Source: Euwallacea fornicatus
Lineage: Eukaryota; Arthropoda; Insecta; Coleoptera; Curculionidae
Length of the DNA: 64,000 nt
Reading direction: 5' to 3'
Assembly (NCBI RefSeq): GCF_040115645.1
Contig: NC_089562.1
Location: 558,001-622,000 of the forward strand
A model generated the notes under the pieces. That model was not told the origin of the DNA, ran no database searches, and saw only the letters and a program-made list of their open reading frames with translations. Shown here one piece after another: positions 22,112-33,246 of the stretch. How positions within the stretch are numbered: position 1 is the first letter of the stretch; the number at the start of each line of letters is the position of its first letter. The position numbers and the translations under genes are program-made.

Positions 22112-23425
22112 ACCTTATTGAATTGTACAGATATTTGTTAGAATTTAGTTCAAAAACACCATGGGTAGACATACAACAGTCAAAGAGCGCGAATTAGTGA
22201 TAATGCACCATAAAAAAGGCAAGTCCATTAGGGCAATTGCTGAAATTTTACAAAAGAATGCCTCAACAATTCAACATATCATAGAAAGATTTAAACGCGA
22301 GAGAAGCGTCAAGAATAAAGTCGGAAAAAGCGAAAGAAAAATTTTCTCCGATGCTGATGAACGGTGGATTGTAAGATATGTGAAAAAAATCCCCGTATAA
22401 GTGCCCCCAAACTGGCCGTTGAAGTTGAAAAGCATTTACAAAAATCAGTAGATCCAGAATCCATTCGAATAGTTTTAAGAAAAAATCAATTTCATGGTCG
22501 AGTAGCCCGAAGAAAGCCTTTCATTAGTCCTAAAAACCAAAAGATTAGAGTGAACTTTGCCAAGGAGCATTTGGATAAGGAAGAAGAGTTTTGGAAACGA
22601 ACTTTGTTCACAGATGAAAGTAAATTCAATCTTTTTGGGTCGGATGGACGTGGATATATATGGAGAAAGCCCAATGAAGTCCTAAAAAAAGTCAATTTAA
22701 GAGCCACTGTTAAACACGGCGGAGGAAGTGTGATGGTTTGGGGCTGTATGTCCAGTGCTGGAACGGGCGAACTGCATTTTATAGATGGCATTATGGACAA
22801 GAACGTGTATTTGAACATACTACGGCAAAATTTGCAATGCAGCGTAGAAAAATTAGGTATTTCCAACAACTTTATATTCTATCAGGATAACGATCCGAAG
22901 CACAACGCCCAAATTGTGATAGAGAGGCTGTTCCTGTCCGCACGTTATAAAAACACCACCACAATCACCCGACCTTAATGTTATTGAAAATCTGTGGTCT
23001 AAATTGGAAGTAGAAATTAGGAAACATGTAATTTCCAATAAAGACCAATTAAAGCGCGCTCTTCTTGAAGAATTGGAGAAAATTTTCCCCGATTTCACAA
23101 AAAAGTTGGTAGAATCCATCCCCAATCGTCTTCGAGAAGTAATCTTATCTAAAGGCCTACCAACCAGATATTAATTTATTAGTAAAACTGGTAAAAAAGA
23201 CGTGTATCATTTTAATTTTCAGATGCGTTTTGAACGTAAGTGGAATTTATTGATTTTTTCTCCTATGTAAGAATTATTTTTTTTGTTTTTACTTGTGCAT
23301 ATTGTAGAACAGATGTAGTTTAATATATTAAAACTCTTGTACTTTAGATTATTGTTTAGTAAATAACAATTTGCTAATAGATAATGATTTCTGTGCAGAT
23401 GTATCATTTTCACTTTGAGCCACTG
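22112..23425 (+). mobile_element. Tc1-like element, body and right end
   Basis: This holds a Tc1-like transposase followed by a right terminal repeat whose outer end, inverted, reads CAGTGGCTCAAAGTGAAAAT and abuts TA at 23426-23427. An inner repeat with AAAATGATACAC near 23195-23215 suggests IR/DR-type ends. No left TIR is present directly upstream of the transposase; the nearest candidate is at 18510, beyond the two DD41D-type elements. The simplest reading is a Tc1-like element opened by later insertions, with loss of sequence at the 22111 junction. Confidence 0.7.
22161..23174 (+). pseudogene. Tc1-like DD34E transposase with two frameshifts
   Basis: ATG at 22161 gives MGRHTTVKERELVIMHHKKG with helix-turn-helix residues (IRAIAEILQKNASTIQHII). 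A missing A in the run near 22383-22389 shifts frame; the next frame carries NPRISAPKLAVEVEKHL, the first Asp in TLFTDESKFNLF, the HGGGSVMVWGCMSSAGTGEL motif, and the second Asp in FYQDNDPKHN. A second shift near 22935 leads into PPQSPDLNVIENLW with the catalytic Glu, and the protein ends KGLPTRY with a stop at 23172-23174. It is related to, but distinct from, the transposase at 828-1860. Confidence 0.92.
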
Positions 23426-23437
23426 TAAGTACAAATA

Positions 23438-24694
23438 TCAGGTGTATAAATTAAATCACGGTCTTTTTTTAACAATTTAGATTTTTATTTATAAAAAAAA
23501 GAATTACAATTTAATCATCAAAATAATTGCCCTTACTTTCAATGCATATCTGCTATTTATCAGGTAATTTTCGAATCCCATCTCGGAAGAAAGATGGTGA
23601 TTTTGATTGGATATCTTCCATTGTTTGGTGGACTTCTTCGAGACATTGAAAGTGTGTATCAACCAGGTGATGTTGTAATGCTAGAAAAAGGTAATAATCA
23701 GAAGGCGCAAGATCTGGTGAATACGCCGCATGAGGGAGAACTTCCCAGCCCAACGCGGAGATAATGTCAATGGTGTCTTTTGCCGTATGTGGTCGCGCGT
23801 TGTCGTGTAACAAAATGACTTGCCTTGTTCTACTACCATTAAAAGGTCGTTTTTCCTCAATAGCATCCCTCAATTTTATTAATTGGTCTTGATAACGGTT
23901 AACAGTAATAATTTCTCTTGGTTTAAGTGTCTCATAATAAATTACACCTTTGGAATCCCACCAAAAACTCAATAACAATTTTTTTCCGTGGATGTTTGGT
24001 TTTGCAGTACTCACTGATGGTTCTCCCGGATAAACCCACGATTTTTTTCTCTTAAGAGTGTCATATAATATCCATTTTTCATCTCCAGTAACAATTTTAG
24101 TTAAAAAGTATTTTTTTCTGAATCGCGTCAGTAGACACATTGCAATTTCGCAGCGCCGATTTTTGTTTTCTGAGCTAAGATCATGAGGTATCCAGTGACC
24201 TTCCCTTTGTATCCATCCTAATTTTTTTAAACGTATCGAAATAACTGGTTGAGTCATTCCGAGTGCATCAGCAAGCTCTTTTTGTATTTGGCAGGGATTT
24301 TCATTGAGTAAGTTCTCCAACTCTTCATCGTTAATCTTTTTTGGTTGACCGGGGCGTATTTCATCTTCAAAATCAAAATTTCCATTCTGAAACTTTTGAA
24401 ACCATTTTTACACGTACTATAAGATACAGTATTCTCTCCCAAGGCTGAACAAATCGTGTCTTGCGCTTCTGCAGCATTTTTTTAAGTTGAAAAGTGAAAA
24501 GACGAGAGTGCCTTAAGCGCTGCTTGTCAGACGACATTTGTAACGTTCTTCGTGGTTAGATTAATCAAATTAAGTGGTTTGATAGCTCACAGATGGCGCT
24601 TCAAAACGGACTATATAGTTAGAAAAAATTCTAAATTCAGAGAGGTGTTTTAACCAATTTTATCTAAGAGCCGAGAATTAATTTATACACCTAA
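23438..24694 (-). mobile_element. mariner element, full length
   Basis: The terminal repeats read TCAGGTGTATAAATTAAATC at the left and, inverted, TTAGGTGTATAAATTAATTC at the right, flanked by TA (23436-23437 and 24695-24696). The element is 1257 bp with one minus-strand transposase. Its left end starts only about 12 bp after the Tc1-like right end at 23425. The TTAGGTGTATA core is shared with the mariner at 9131-10420, so the two are related lineages. Confidence 0.95.
23511..24537 (-). pseudogene. mariner DD34D transposase with small indels and one stop
   Basis: The start is ATG at 24537 (MSSDKQRLRHSRLFTFQLKK). Two small deletions, in the T-run at 24477-24483 and near 24405-24410 on the plus strand, break the helix-turn-helix region. 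From about 24320 a long open frame carries WIPHDL, the first Asp in IVTGDEKWILYDTLKRKKSW, the second in LLHDNARPHTA and YSPDLAPSDYYLF with the third Asp 34 residues later. A TAG at 23553-23555 replaces an expected Trp; homology continues to NYFDD and the stop at 23511. The catalytic core is uninterrupted, so this is the best preserved mariner gene here. Confidence 0.93.
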
Positions 24695-24696
24695 TA

Positions 24697-27600
24697 ATTC
24701 TAGAATTTTTCAATTTTAGAGCTTTGTCAGTTGAAAATCATCATTGGTACACCAGTAATTTTGTTGAAATACTGTTCACCAATTGTCTTCAAAACGCACA
24801 AAAAATGTAATTTTGATTCCGCGGATAACAAGAGCGTCCTCTTAGTAAAATATGTTCGTCCTCCTCATAATTTTGTCAAAGAAACATTTCGTTTTACAAT
24901 TTACTTAACATGCAGTATACTGACGCTATGCTGTGATTTAGAATGTAGGAAATTTTAGTGTCAATAATCAATTGAAGGGTAGAAACTCGAAAGAGAGAAT
25001 TTTTTTTTCAGTTTTTTACCTTATCAACCCGTTGGATGTCGCGTGAAGAACTTCATATTTCCTAGCAACTTAATAACTTTAAATGGAAAAATAATCGATA
25101 GATATTATATGTATATCGATAATGATTCTACGGTTGGAAAACTCTTTCAACGAACAAATAAGGCTTGATGACAATGACTTGGGCAGCAAATTATGCGGTG
25201 AAATTGCACACCATTCTCAGTTAAAGCTTGCTTAGAGTAACATTCACCCTTTACTAAGAAGTCATATGAAAAACCTTGTTAATGTTTCGATGACAAGTTT
25301 ATGTGTGAGGCATTATTACCCGACAAGATAAATTAGAAAAAACGGAAAATCTACATTAAACTGGTAGATATATTTGTGACGTTCATTTTTAATTGAACAA
25401 GCAATTTCATTTTTACTCCCGCATATTCCTACAGAATTAGATTTCTGAATATCATAATTCAATGGTAATTAAATGACGAAGTGCCTTATTCAATAACTTG
25501 GGATGTTCTGAGTTATAAAGCGGAATCATAAATGGGAGACAAGGCCTGATGAATTAAGTCTGAACTGAACTGAAGTCGAAAATTCCGCTATTTAGTAAAA
25601 ATTTATTTCAGCAGTTTTATGATGTCATGCAGGTAGTTTAATCTTAATCTAACGACAGTTAAGATCAAAGTTAAATGCTCTACCTACGTGTAGATTTTCG
25701 AAGACCGGGGCTTCCCAACTTCTTAATTAATTGTTCCTTATTCTTAATTGTTAATTGTTAATTCATAATGCGTTCTCTTAATTCATAATTTAGAAGATGA
25801 TTTATTAATTCCTAATTTTTCAGTTTCATCGTTATTTGAAGTAATTCCCGTATGGAGATCCTGAAAAAATGCTGGTTACAAATAATTTAAATCCACTAAA
25901 CCTGAAATGACGATTCCTCCCCTTTCACTGCGCATGCGTTAAGAACTATGCTTTTAATTCATAATCATTAATTCTTGAAAATTAAAAGCGCAAAGATATT
26001 TGGGAAATAAGAATTCGAGAATCGAATAAACAAAGTCATTAAATGATGACATTAAATAAAACTTAAGGATTAGTAATTAATAATTCATAATAAAGAATCT
26101 TAGAGGCGGATAAACCCGACCTTACTACAAGGGAGGCATCACACAATCTTTGAAGTTGTTCCTCTAGTTTATAAATTTGTACTTCGTACCTACTTACTCC
26201 CTCGCTTTTTTGATCATTTACTACAGGAAATCCCATAATTACACACTTGAAACACGACAAAAAACTTTTAAAACATTAAATTTGAAATTTTCAGCCAAAG
26301 AAGGCTTAACTTTTGAAATCACGCCATCACGACGTCTAATTGAAATAAAACAATTGTCACGACCAGTCAATTGTCAATGATAAATTTACAACACCATTGA
26401 ATGAAAAGACCATAATGCGGAATTATGTCATCAAGCGTAGACAATGTGCAATATTTGTTACTTTTTTCTTCAACAGTTAGATATTAACGTTTAACATATA
26501 AAATAATTTAAATAATATTAAATTTGACTAAATACTATTGATTAATGAAATTATTCGTCATAAGTAAATTAATTTAACCCAGTTTAACTTTTGTTACGTT
26601 CCAATAACCCATAAAATTTCAATAAATTTACGCAGAATTCATGCAATTACACACAATTATAATATTGCTCAAATGGACTGCAAAATTGCCCTCTTGATAA
26701 ATGAGCTAATTTACGAAGTTTCCAACTTCGCACGAAAAGGGATGAGACCGTGGCTTCTAAGCTTGGATAAATCGAGAAATTCTAGACCTTTTCGAAGTTC
26801 GCAATAAGTACTGTAGATATAGAAACATGATGAGTTAGCTCTTAATCATGTCAATGATGCGAGTGTGAAACAGCATATTAATCAATTTAAAACATCATCT
26901 TATTGTCCTACTTGTACGATGTGTATAATTTTGAATTGAAAGTGACGATTTCCTGTCGGGTTCAGTTGATTCTTTCCTTTTAATATGTCTTCTCATGGGG
27001 CTTTGAGACAAATTAAACGAAAGAACGCTTATTGAAATAAACCATTATTTTTAACACAGGCCCTTTTAGATACAGGATGTCCCTGAAATGATTGTAAAAG
27101 GCTTTACTATAAATTCCTAAACCAAAAATTAGGTGTTTCAGGCAAACTTGTCTATATTCAATATCGTTTCGTTTTGCCGCTACATGACGTCAAGGTTCTC
27201 TAATTAATATCGCTTTTTCGAAATAATTGCTAAACGCTTTTATCAATTTTTACTGATTTCTAAACTAAAGGTTAATACATAAATTGACGTATTTCGACGT
27301 GAGTGGAATTTTCTTTTAAGCGTTGAAATATTAAAAATTGCGCGTGGTTTTTAAATAAAAGTTTACATTTTTATTACACTCTATATAAACGACTTTAATT
27401 TTTTCTCGTCCACAAGCTGTAATCGAAGATTTCGACGACTAAAAACACCAAAAATTGAGAAAGAAAAAATATGGTGCTATAACAAGTGATTGATAGAATA
27501 TCTATGGAAATAGAAGGTAACAAAGAAACCCATTCCTAATCAAGTTTCCCATAATTCTCAATATAAAAATAAATAGTAAGAATATCTTCAGGAGGTCCAT

Positions 27601-29978
27601 CGAAAGGTAGAAATATGTTTATATATTTATTGCAAATATTGAAATAGTTGTCTATATAAATCAAAAACATGCTTTTTATAAAAATTACGAATTCTGTACA
27701 ATTAGGTGAAGGCAAATTTCCCTTCAACAAAGTCAAATACTAATGAAAATTACGGATTCTGGACAATTTGATGAAGAAATAATTGCCATTGCAGGATCGC
27801 GACACGATGCTAATGACTATTGTTCATAAAAGAATTAAATTTATAAACTCAAATATACGTATAATTCAGTCCTCGAAATTGTTAAGTGTTCGACACACCT
27901 GGACAAAATGTTAATATTAATAGTGGCTTTGTCTTTATTATATACTTATATATATATTTATTATGAACATGACATATTTAATACCAAATGAAATTTTAAA
28001 TTAATATCGTGCTCAAAAAACCTCAGACTTCTTTTCCATCGACGTTTTCTTTGCAATAGGAAATATTTTTTTTATTCCGTCGAGGTATGTTTGCATTATA
28101 AAACTACTCCTATGAATTCGCAATTTTTTCCTAATGTTACTAAATCTAGAAACATCGCATGTTACTTACTATCACGTATCTTTTCTAAGACCGACCAGCT
28201 GTACCTTTACAAAAGGCAGGTTGTAAATTTTTTGCACGTTTTCGTACCGTTATCACTTTGTAGTTGTTTCATTCGAATGTTGGCGCGGCGATGAGCAAGA
28301 TGTGAATAATGTGTACTGCACTAATAATCGAGATAATTGCGTTTTTTTTTTGTTCTAAAGACTCGTAAAGTACGTCGTTAGTGTATCCATGACTTAATGA
28401 GTGAAATTGAGTGGCGTTGAACGTATTTTGTGAATGAAAGTGGATACTGCTAACGTTATACTGACTGATGCTTTTGGTACTCGAGGGTGAGTTCTAATTA
28501 TTGTTTCTTGTAGTTTATAATTAAATTTTATCAGGTCAAGGAGAACGACGTACTTAAAATTTTAGTTGAAAAGCAAAAAAGTATTTGTAATCTTGACACT
28601 TTTGAAAGGTGCCTAGAAAAATCTTTGGACGTGGTCGAAAAATGATATCGCAACTTGAGAGCTCTTGAAAATTTTTAAAACTTTTTTTAGGAATTAATAT
28701 TAATTTTTTTTTGTGTTTTAAGTTTTAGCTCTATACACCTCTGCTTCAAATCAAAGTTTATTCAAAATTAACGGTTTTGAAGATTTTTCTCACGAATTAA
28801 TATTGAATTTTTTTCAGGAACTAATATTGATTTTTTTTTTATTTTCAGGTTTCACCTTTGTACGTCTCTACTTCAAGTAAAAATTAATTCCAGAGTCGAA
28901 TTGTTTTGAATTTTTTTTTAGGAATTAACGTTTTTTTTTATTGTAAATATTAAACTAGTTGTTGCCAAATCGGTTAAATAGGGATAACTATTTACTCTTC
29001 TTGCAAAATACTTTTCCCAATTTATTGAAAGATTTTTCATTAAAACTTTGTAACAAACTGTGATTTATGCACGGCGAGGTCCCACCTTACTTTAGTGTAA
29101 ATGTAAATTTTTAAACGAAACATATCCTAGTAGATGGATCAGAAGGGGCAAGGATGCAAGATGACCCGATTCAACGCCTCTAGACTATTTCCTGTGGTGA
29201 GCTCTTAAATCAACAGTGTATTCTTTCCTATCGCTGCGGAAACTAAGTTACTGCAAAGGACTTTCAACGCTACAGATTATTTTAAATATGAGCCCGACAT
29301 AATGCCCAAAGCACAAATTAATTTTTTAAAATGAACTTATTTACGTATTCGAAAAAATTGTCAATCTTTAAAACATTTGTTATAAGATTTAAACTAAAAT
29401 AGTAGTTATTTAGAATTAAAACTGTTTTCATGTTTTCGTTTCGACTAAAGAACAACGATGAATTGCAAGATATCGTAAATAATTTTTGTTTAGAGAAAAT
29501 TTCACAAGAGAAAACAAGTTTCAAATTAAACTCTGTTTATGGCAGAGAAAAACTAAAGTCATCCATATAGGGGTATCAAATATACAATTTTATTGAGCAG
29601 CCACGAGCCATTTTAAATATTTTAACGTATTAAAAAAGTTTCCGCTCCCGTCAAAATACGCCATTTATGTAGTAACTCTTAGTTCTAAAATCATTGAAAA
29701 TCGATAAAAACATTTGACACTTATTTCGATAAAACGATATTAATTCGAATATTTTGTCGCCCTGTAGCGGCCAAACTAAGCAATTTTGGATATAGGTAAG
29801 TTTACCTAGAACGGCTTATGTTTCATAAAAGAATTTTTGGTCAAAAGTTGTACAGTAATTTCAGAGATATTCCGTATAATATTGTCAAAAAAGGACAAAT
29901 TTTGATTTAAAAACTTCTAGTGTTTCATCACATAAATTACAAATTTCGTGTCTTCTCATCACTTACATAGAATTTAAT
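24697..29978. other. Long gene-poor stretch, no coding gene recognised
   Basis: About 5.3 kb, strongly AT-rich. It contains a run of TTAATTCATAAT-like repeats near 25,740-26,090, a lone ACAGGATGTCCCTGAAATGA motif near 27,073 resembling insect transposon ends, and a decayed tandem repeat at 28,686-28,950. The open frames at 24731-24958, 26063-26260 and 27536-27736 show nothing recognisable. Confidence 0.5.
28686..28950. repeat. Diverged tandem repeat, about 100-130 bp unit
   Basis: AGGAATTAATATTAATTTT near 28,690 recurs as AGGAACTAATATTGATTTT near 28,817 and AGGAATTAACGTTTTTT near 28,919. The segments between share a block resembling TCTCTACTTCAAGTAAA / TCTGCTTCAAATCAAAG. The copies differ in length and sequence, so this is an old local duplication. 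Confidence 0.5.
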
Positions 29979-29984
29979 TTTATT
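29979..29984 (-). promoter_or_regulatory. Polyadenylation signal of PMPCA
   Basis: AATAAA on the minus strand about 60 bp after the PMPCA stop codon, a normal distance for a short insect 3' UTR. Confidence 0.6.
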
Positions 29985-30044
29985 ATAAATTGTTCACGAA
30001 CAACAGCAAATAAATAATCTGTTAATTTAACAAGTTAAAGCTAG

Positions 30045-32586
30045 TTATCTCCATAACGACAGCTTCCTGCTGCTCGGCATTTTTCCTTCACTGTCTGTTA
30101 GTCCTGCCTGGATATATTCCAAGGAAGGCATCTTCCGCAAATCCCCCCTGGCGGCTACGCTGGGTTGCGACATCAGCAATCTTTTTGCGACTTGAACCAC
30201 ATCCTCTTTCGTTATTTTTTCTGCATAAATTTCCATCAAACGTTAAACCATCACGAGATTTGCCACGTACCAATTTCTTTGATAAAATACTCGGGTCTTT
30301 TTCGATGTCCTGTAGCTAGAGCCTGTCTTCCAATATCCTCAAACATCACCGGTCGACTTTCCAGGTTCATTAATAGCATCGATTGCAGTTGGGTTTTGGC
30401 CCTCTGATAAGCAATTTTTAATCATTTATAATATAACAAATTCATTGAAAATGATCAATTCATTTTAGGGTTATTTGCATAAATTCAATTCAGTATGAAA
30501 AAGGATCTAATGTAGGAATGCTTTGTTCTGACCCAAACTATATGAATTCATATTGGTCTAAAATTTTCTAGAATATTTGTTACACAAATTATATTTGGAA
30601 GAGAATTTCATGAACTAAATAAAACACTTTTCTGACTTCTTTGTGAAATTCTCGGCTCGTAGACGACTAACATAAGTTTTATCGCAAAAAATTTCCTATT
30701 TTTTAGTTATATTCATTACTCAATGTAATTTTTAGTATAAAACAGATAGTAAATAAAATTCTCTCAAAAAATATGTGTTTGAGAAGGAACTTGCCCGCAA
30801 TTCTTGGTCGCCTACATGTCCCGCCATATTGACCATCTCCTTCACTATCACTTCCACCATATCTCTGACGTAATTTGGTGGGGCACTAGCGTGGATGCAA
30901 AATAGCCCTGTATCATTGTAAGCGTGGTTATAAGCAGTAGCACTATACATCCAGTGATATCTGAAAAGTTTTTACTTTAAAATCACTAGAATATTTAAAG
31001 AATTAAGATATTTTACCTATTAAGGACGTTAGTATAGAGGCGGGTGTACATTCCTTTGCCAGGTCCTCCTGCTGAAAAAGATCCTCCTCCACCCATCATC
31101 ATATTCAAGACGCACATAGCAATAAAATTTTTATCTTGATGTGAACATCCTTCTAGGCCTATCATTATGTGAGTCAAAATTGGCAAACCCGCAGAAGCAA
31201 ATTGAGGAATATCACATTCTTCCTGTGAGAGTGACATACTTTTAATTTTCTTCTCAAAAACAAAATTTCATTCAAGCTCAACCTGCTCAATTCCTCCTGT
31301 ATACTGAGCAATGCTTTTATCCACCTCTGGCACATGCTTGTTGCCAAATAACTGCTTCATATTTTCCCATACAGGTTTGCTATCAATGAAATATTTTTGT
31401 ACTGCTGCGACTAATTGCTCATGATCCACTCCTAATGCATAAATAATTAAAAAAAGCCTAACAGAAACTAAACCATACCTTACCCACACCTGCTACCACC
31501 ATCCTCTTAGGTGTATAATGTTGGCTTAAATACAAAAACAACATTTCCCTATCAATTTTCTCTAAATTTTGCGGAGGGCTCAGTTTAGGAAGACCCAAAG
31601 TATTGTCCCTATATGCTGCCTACAACATCAACATATCTTGCAAATAATTTTGACATTTGTATATTTTACCGCATGTATCATGTCCATTAAAATAGTCTCC
31701 TGTTCAGGCCGCATATGCAAAGTCTCCAATTCAAAGTATATTGCCTGCCGGGCCCCATCCACCTCCTCAGGAGTGATTTGAGGTCTCAAAGTGGCTTCGG
31801 CCAACAACTGTATTATGTCATTTAAACCTGTTTTAATTCCAATATGTGACCATTTCAATCTAGGTGTAAAATTAATGTTACCTGTTGTATATGCAGAAGC
31901 AGCATAGATGAATGTGTCTCTAGAAGCCTGGCTATCACAGATGCCTCCATGTTTTTCTAGCTTATTTATCATTTCATCCCTATCAGGGTAATGTTTTGTT
32001 GACTATAATTATTTTACATTATTTTAAAAAAATTACATTAATTATAAAAATTTGAGTCTTACATTAAAAGCTAATTTTTCTAAAAAATGTGAAATACCAC
32101 TGGGATAGGCCACCTCATATCGAGACCCTGAGTCAATTACTACACCCACTGTACAAAATTCACCAAACCGATTTTCGGAAGCGACTCTAAGACCGTTTGG
32201 TAATGTTGTCACCTAAAAGTGGGTACAGTCTCAAGGAAAATTCTTGTATTGCAAAGAGAATTTAAGGTTTACTTTCGTGTGCTGATTCTCCTCTCTGTAA
32301 TTAGCATACAAAGGTTTAGGAAGTCCCTTAACAGGTTCAGTCATAGGGGGCATGTCTGTAACCTTCTTCTTGGGCCTTTGTGTTAAATTATTACCCCCTT
32401 CTGTAGCTGTGCATCTTTTGAAGAGGTGATTAGGGCCTTTCCAAAGCCTATTTGCAGTAGAAAATGTTTCAAAAGATCGAAATATCCATGCTTCATAGAT
32501 TTTAGTTAAATTCCCTATCGAACTTACGGATTTTTAGTTTGTAAAATGATATTTGTTAAGGACTTTGATGCTTGTTGCAGGGCCAT
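30045..32586 (-). CDS. PMPCA: Mitochondrial-processing peptidase subunit alpha
   Basis: PMPCA pairs with the beta subunit in the matrix to cleave presequences; alpha binds the substrate. The model has 11 exons (minus strand, 5' to 3'): 32528-32586, 32273-32447, 32063-32212, 31882-32002, 31670-31827, 31484-31619, 31283-31431, 31017-31222, 30795-30960, 30271-30403, 30045-30220, giving 542 residues in one frame. Family marks: VTTLPNGLRVASENRFGEF; a degenerate zinc site HFLEK at about 120-124 (the beta subunit has HxxEH); DKSIAQYTGG; the glycine-rich substrate loop GGGGSFSAGGPGKGMY at about 360-375; SMLLMNLESRPVMFED; and SVAARGD near the end. The start MALQQASKSLT fits a matrix-targeting presequence. 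Most introns are 50-60 nt; intron 9 is a GC-AG intron (30404-30794) and intron 4 is a 54-nt in-frame intron (31828-31881). Confidence 0.96.
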
Positions 32587-32806
32587 ACTTTGTGTTTGCC
32601 TAAAGTGGTAAAATAACACTTGTTAAATTTTCGGAATATTTGACATTGAAATATTCGGAAATTTTGATGAATGTAGACTTGTAATGGAGAAGTTTTCTTC
32701 GATTGTAGTTTAGCTTTTGACTGATTTGAGGTTGAAATTTAGATCCTTTTGAGGTTAGTTCAGGTGAAACGGAAAAATGGCGAAGGCGTTTGTCAATTGT
32801 GTCTCT

Positions 32807-33246
32807 TGTGGCGGAGCTGGTAGCGGAGTAACTGTCACCTGTCAGGCTTGACAATGTGACGTACTCTAGGGTGACCCTTCGGTTCCCTAGGTACTCCAGA
32901 ACCCGGTAAAAAATCTTCCCCTAGCACTTCCGGCAGGTCATTTTAGAACATTCTGCCGGAAAGGGAAAAAGGAGCCCGGGTTAACCCGCACCTGCGCGGT
33001 GGCCTTTTCTTTGTTCCCTTGGTAAGGCATCGGCAAGAAAAGGGAAAAGGGTCTCTCTCTGGGTTCTCGAGACGGCTCATGATAGATTTTAAGTATCGTG
33101 CAAGATATATTGTCTTTTTTCTTTACAATTATGTTTGAAAACTAATATTTACAATATATACATATTTACATATTCACACAAGTGCTTAGTCTATTCTACA
33201 ACCTCCGACAAACGCAAATCGGGTAGTGAAAGCGCCCCTCTCGACA
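32807..33246 (+). repeat. 5' LTR of a Ty3/gypsy element
   Basis: This is a 440-bp direct repeat, starting TGTGGCGGAGC and ending GACA, that matches 37328-37755 in the same orientation and 37831-38267 inverted. Shared landmarks are GGGTGACCCTTCGGTTCCCT, CTTCCGGCAGGTCATT, AAGGAGCCCGGGTTAACCCG and CACAAGTGCTTAGTCTATTC. It lacks small indels that mark the 3' LTR copy, so the LTRs have diverged since insertion. It begins 221 bp upstream of the PMPCA start codon, pointing away from that gene. Confidence 0.92.

Noticed and set aside
22492..22869. 125-codon antisense frame over the Tc1 transposase
   Set aside because: Shadow frame opposite conserved catalytic motifs.
26063..26260. 65-codon minus-strand frame with a heptad-like stretch
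   Set aside because: Short, isolated and without homology that I recognise.
30789..30790. GT donor for PMPCA intron 9
   Set aside because: It gives the wrong phase with the available acceptors; the GC donor at 30793-30794 restores both frame and family alignment.
32600..32854. Minus-strand frame upstream of PMPCA
   Set aside because: It overlaps the LTR start and is out of phase with PMPCA exon 1; the conserved protein starts at 32586.
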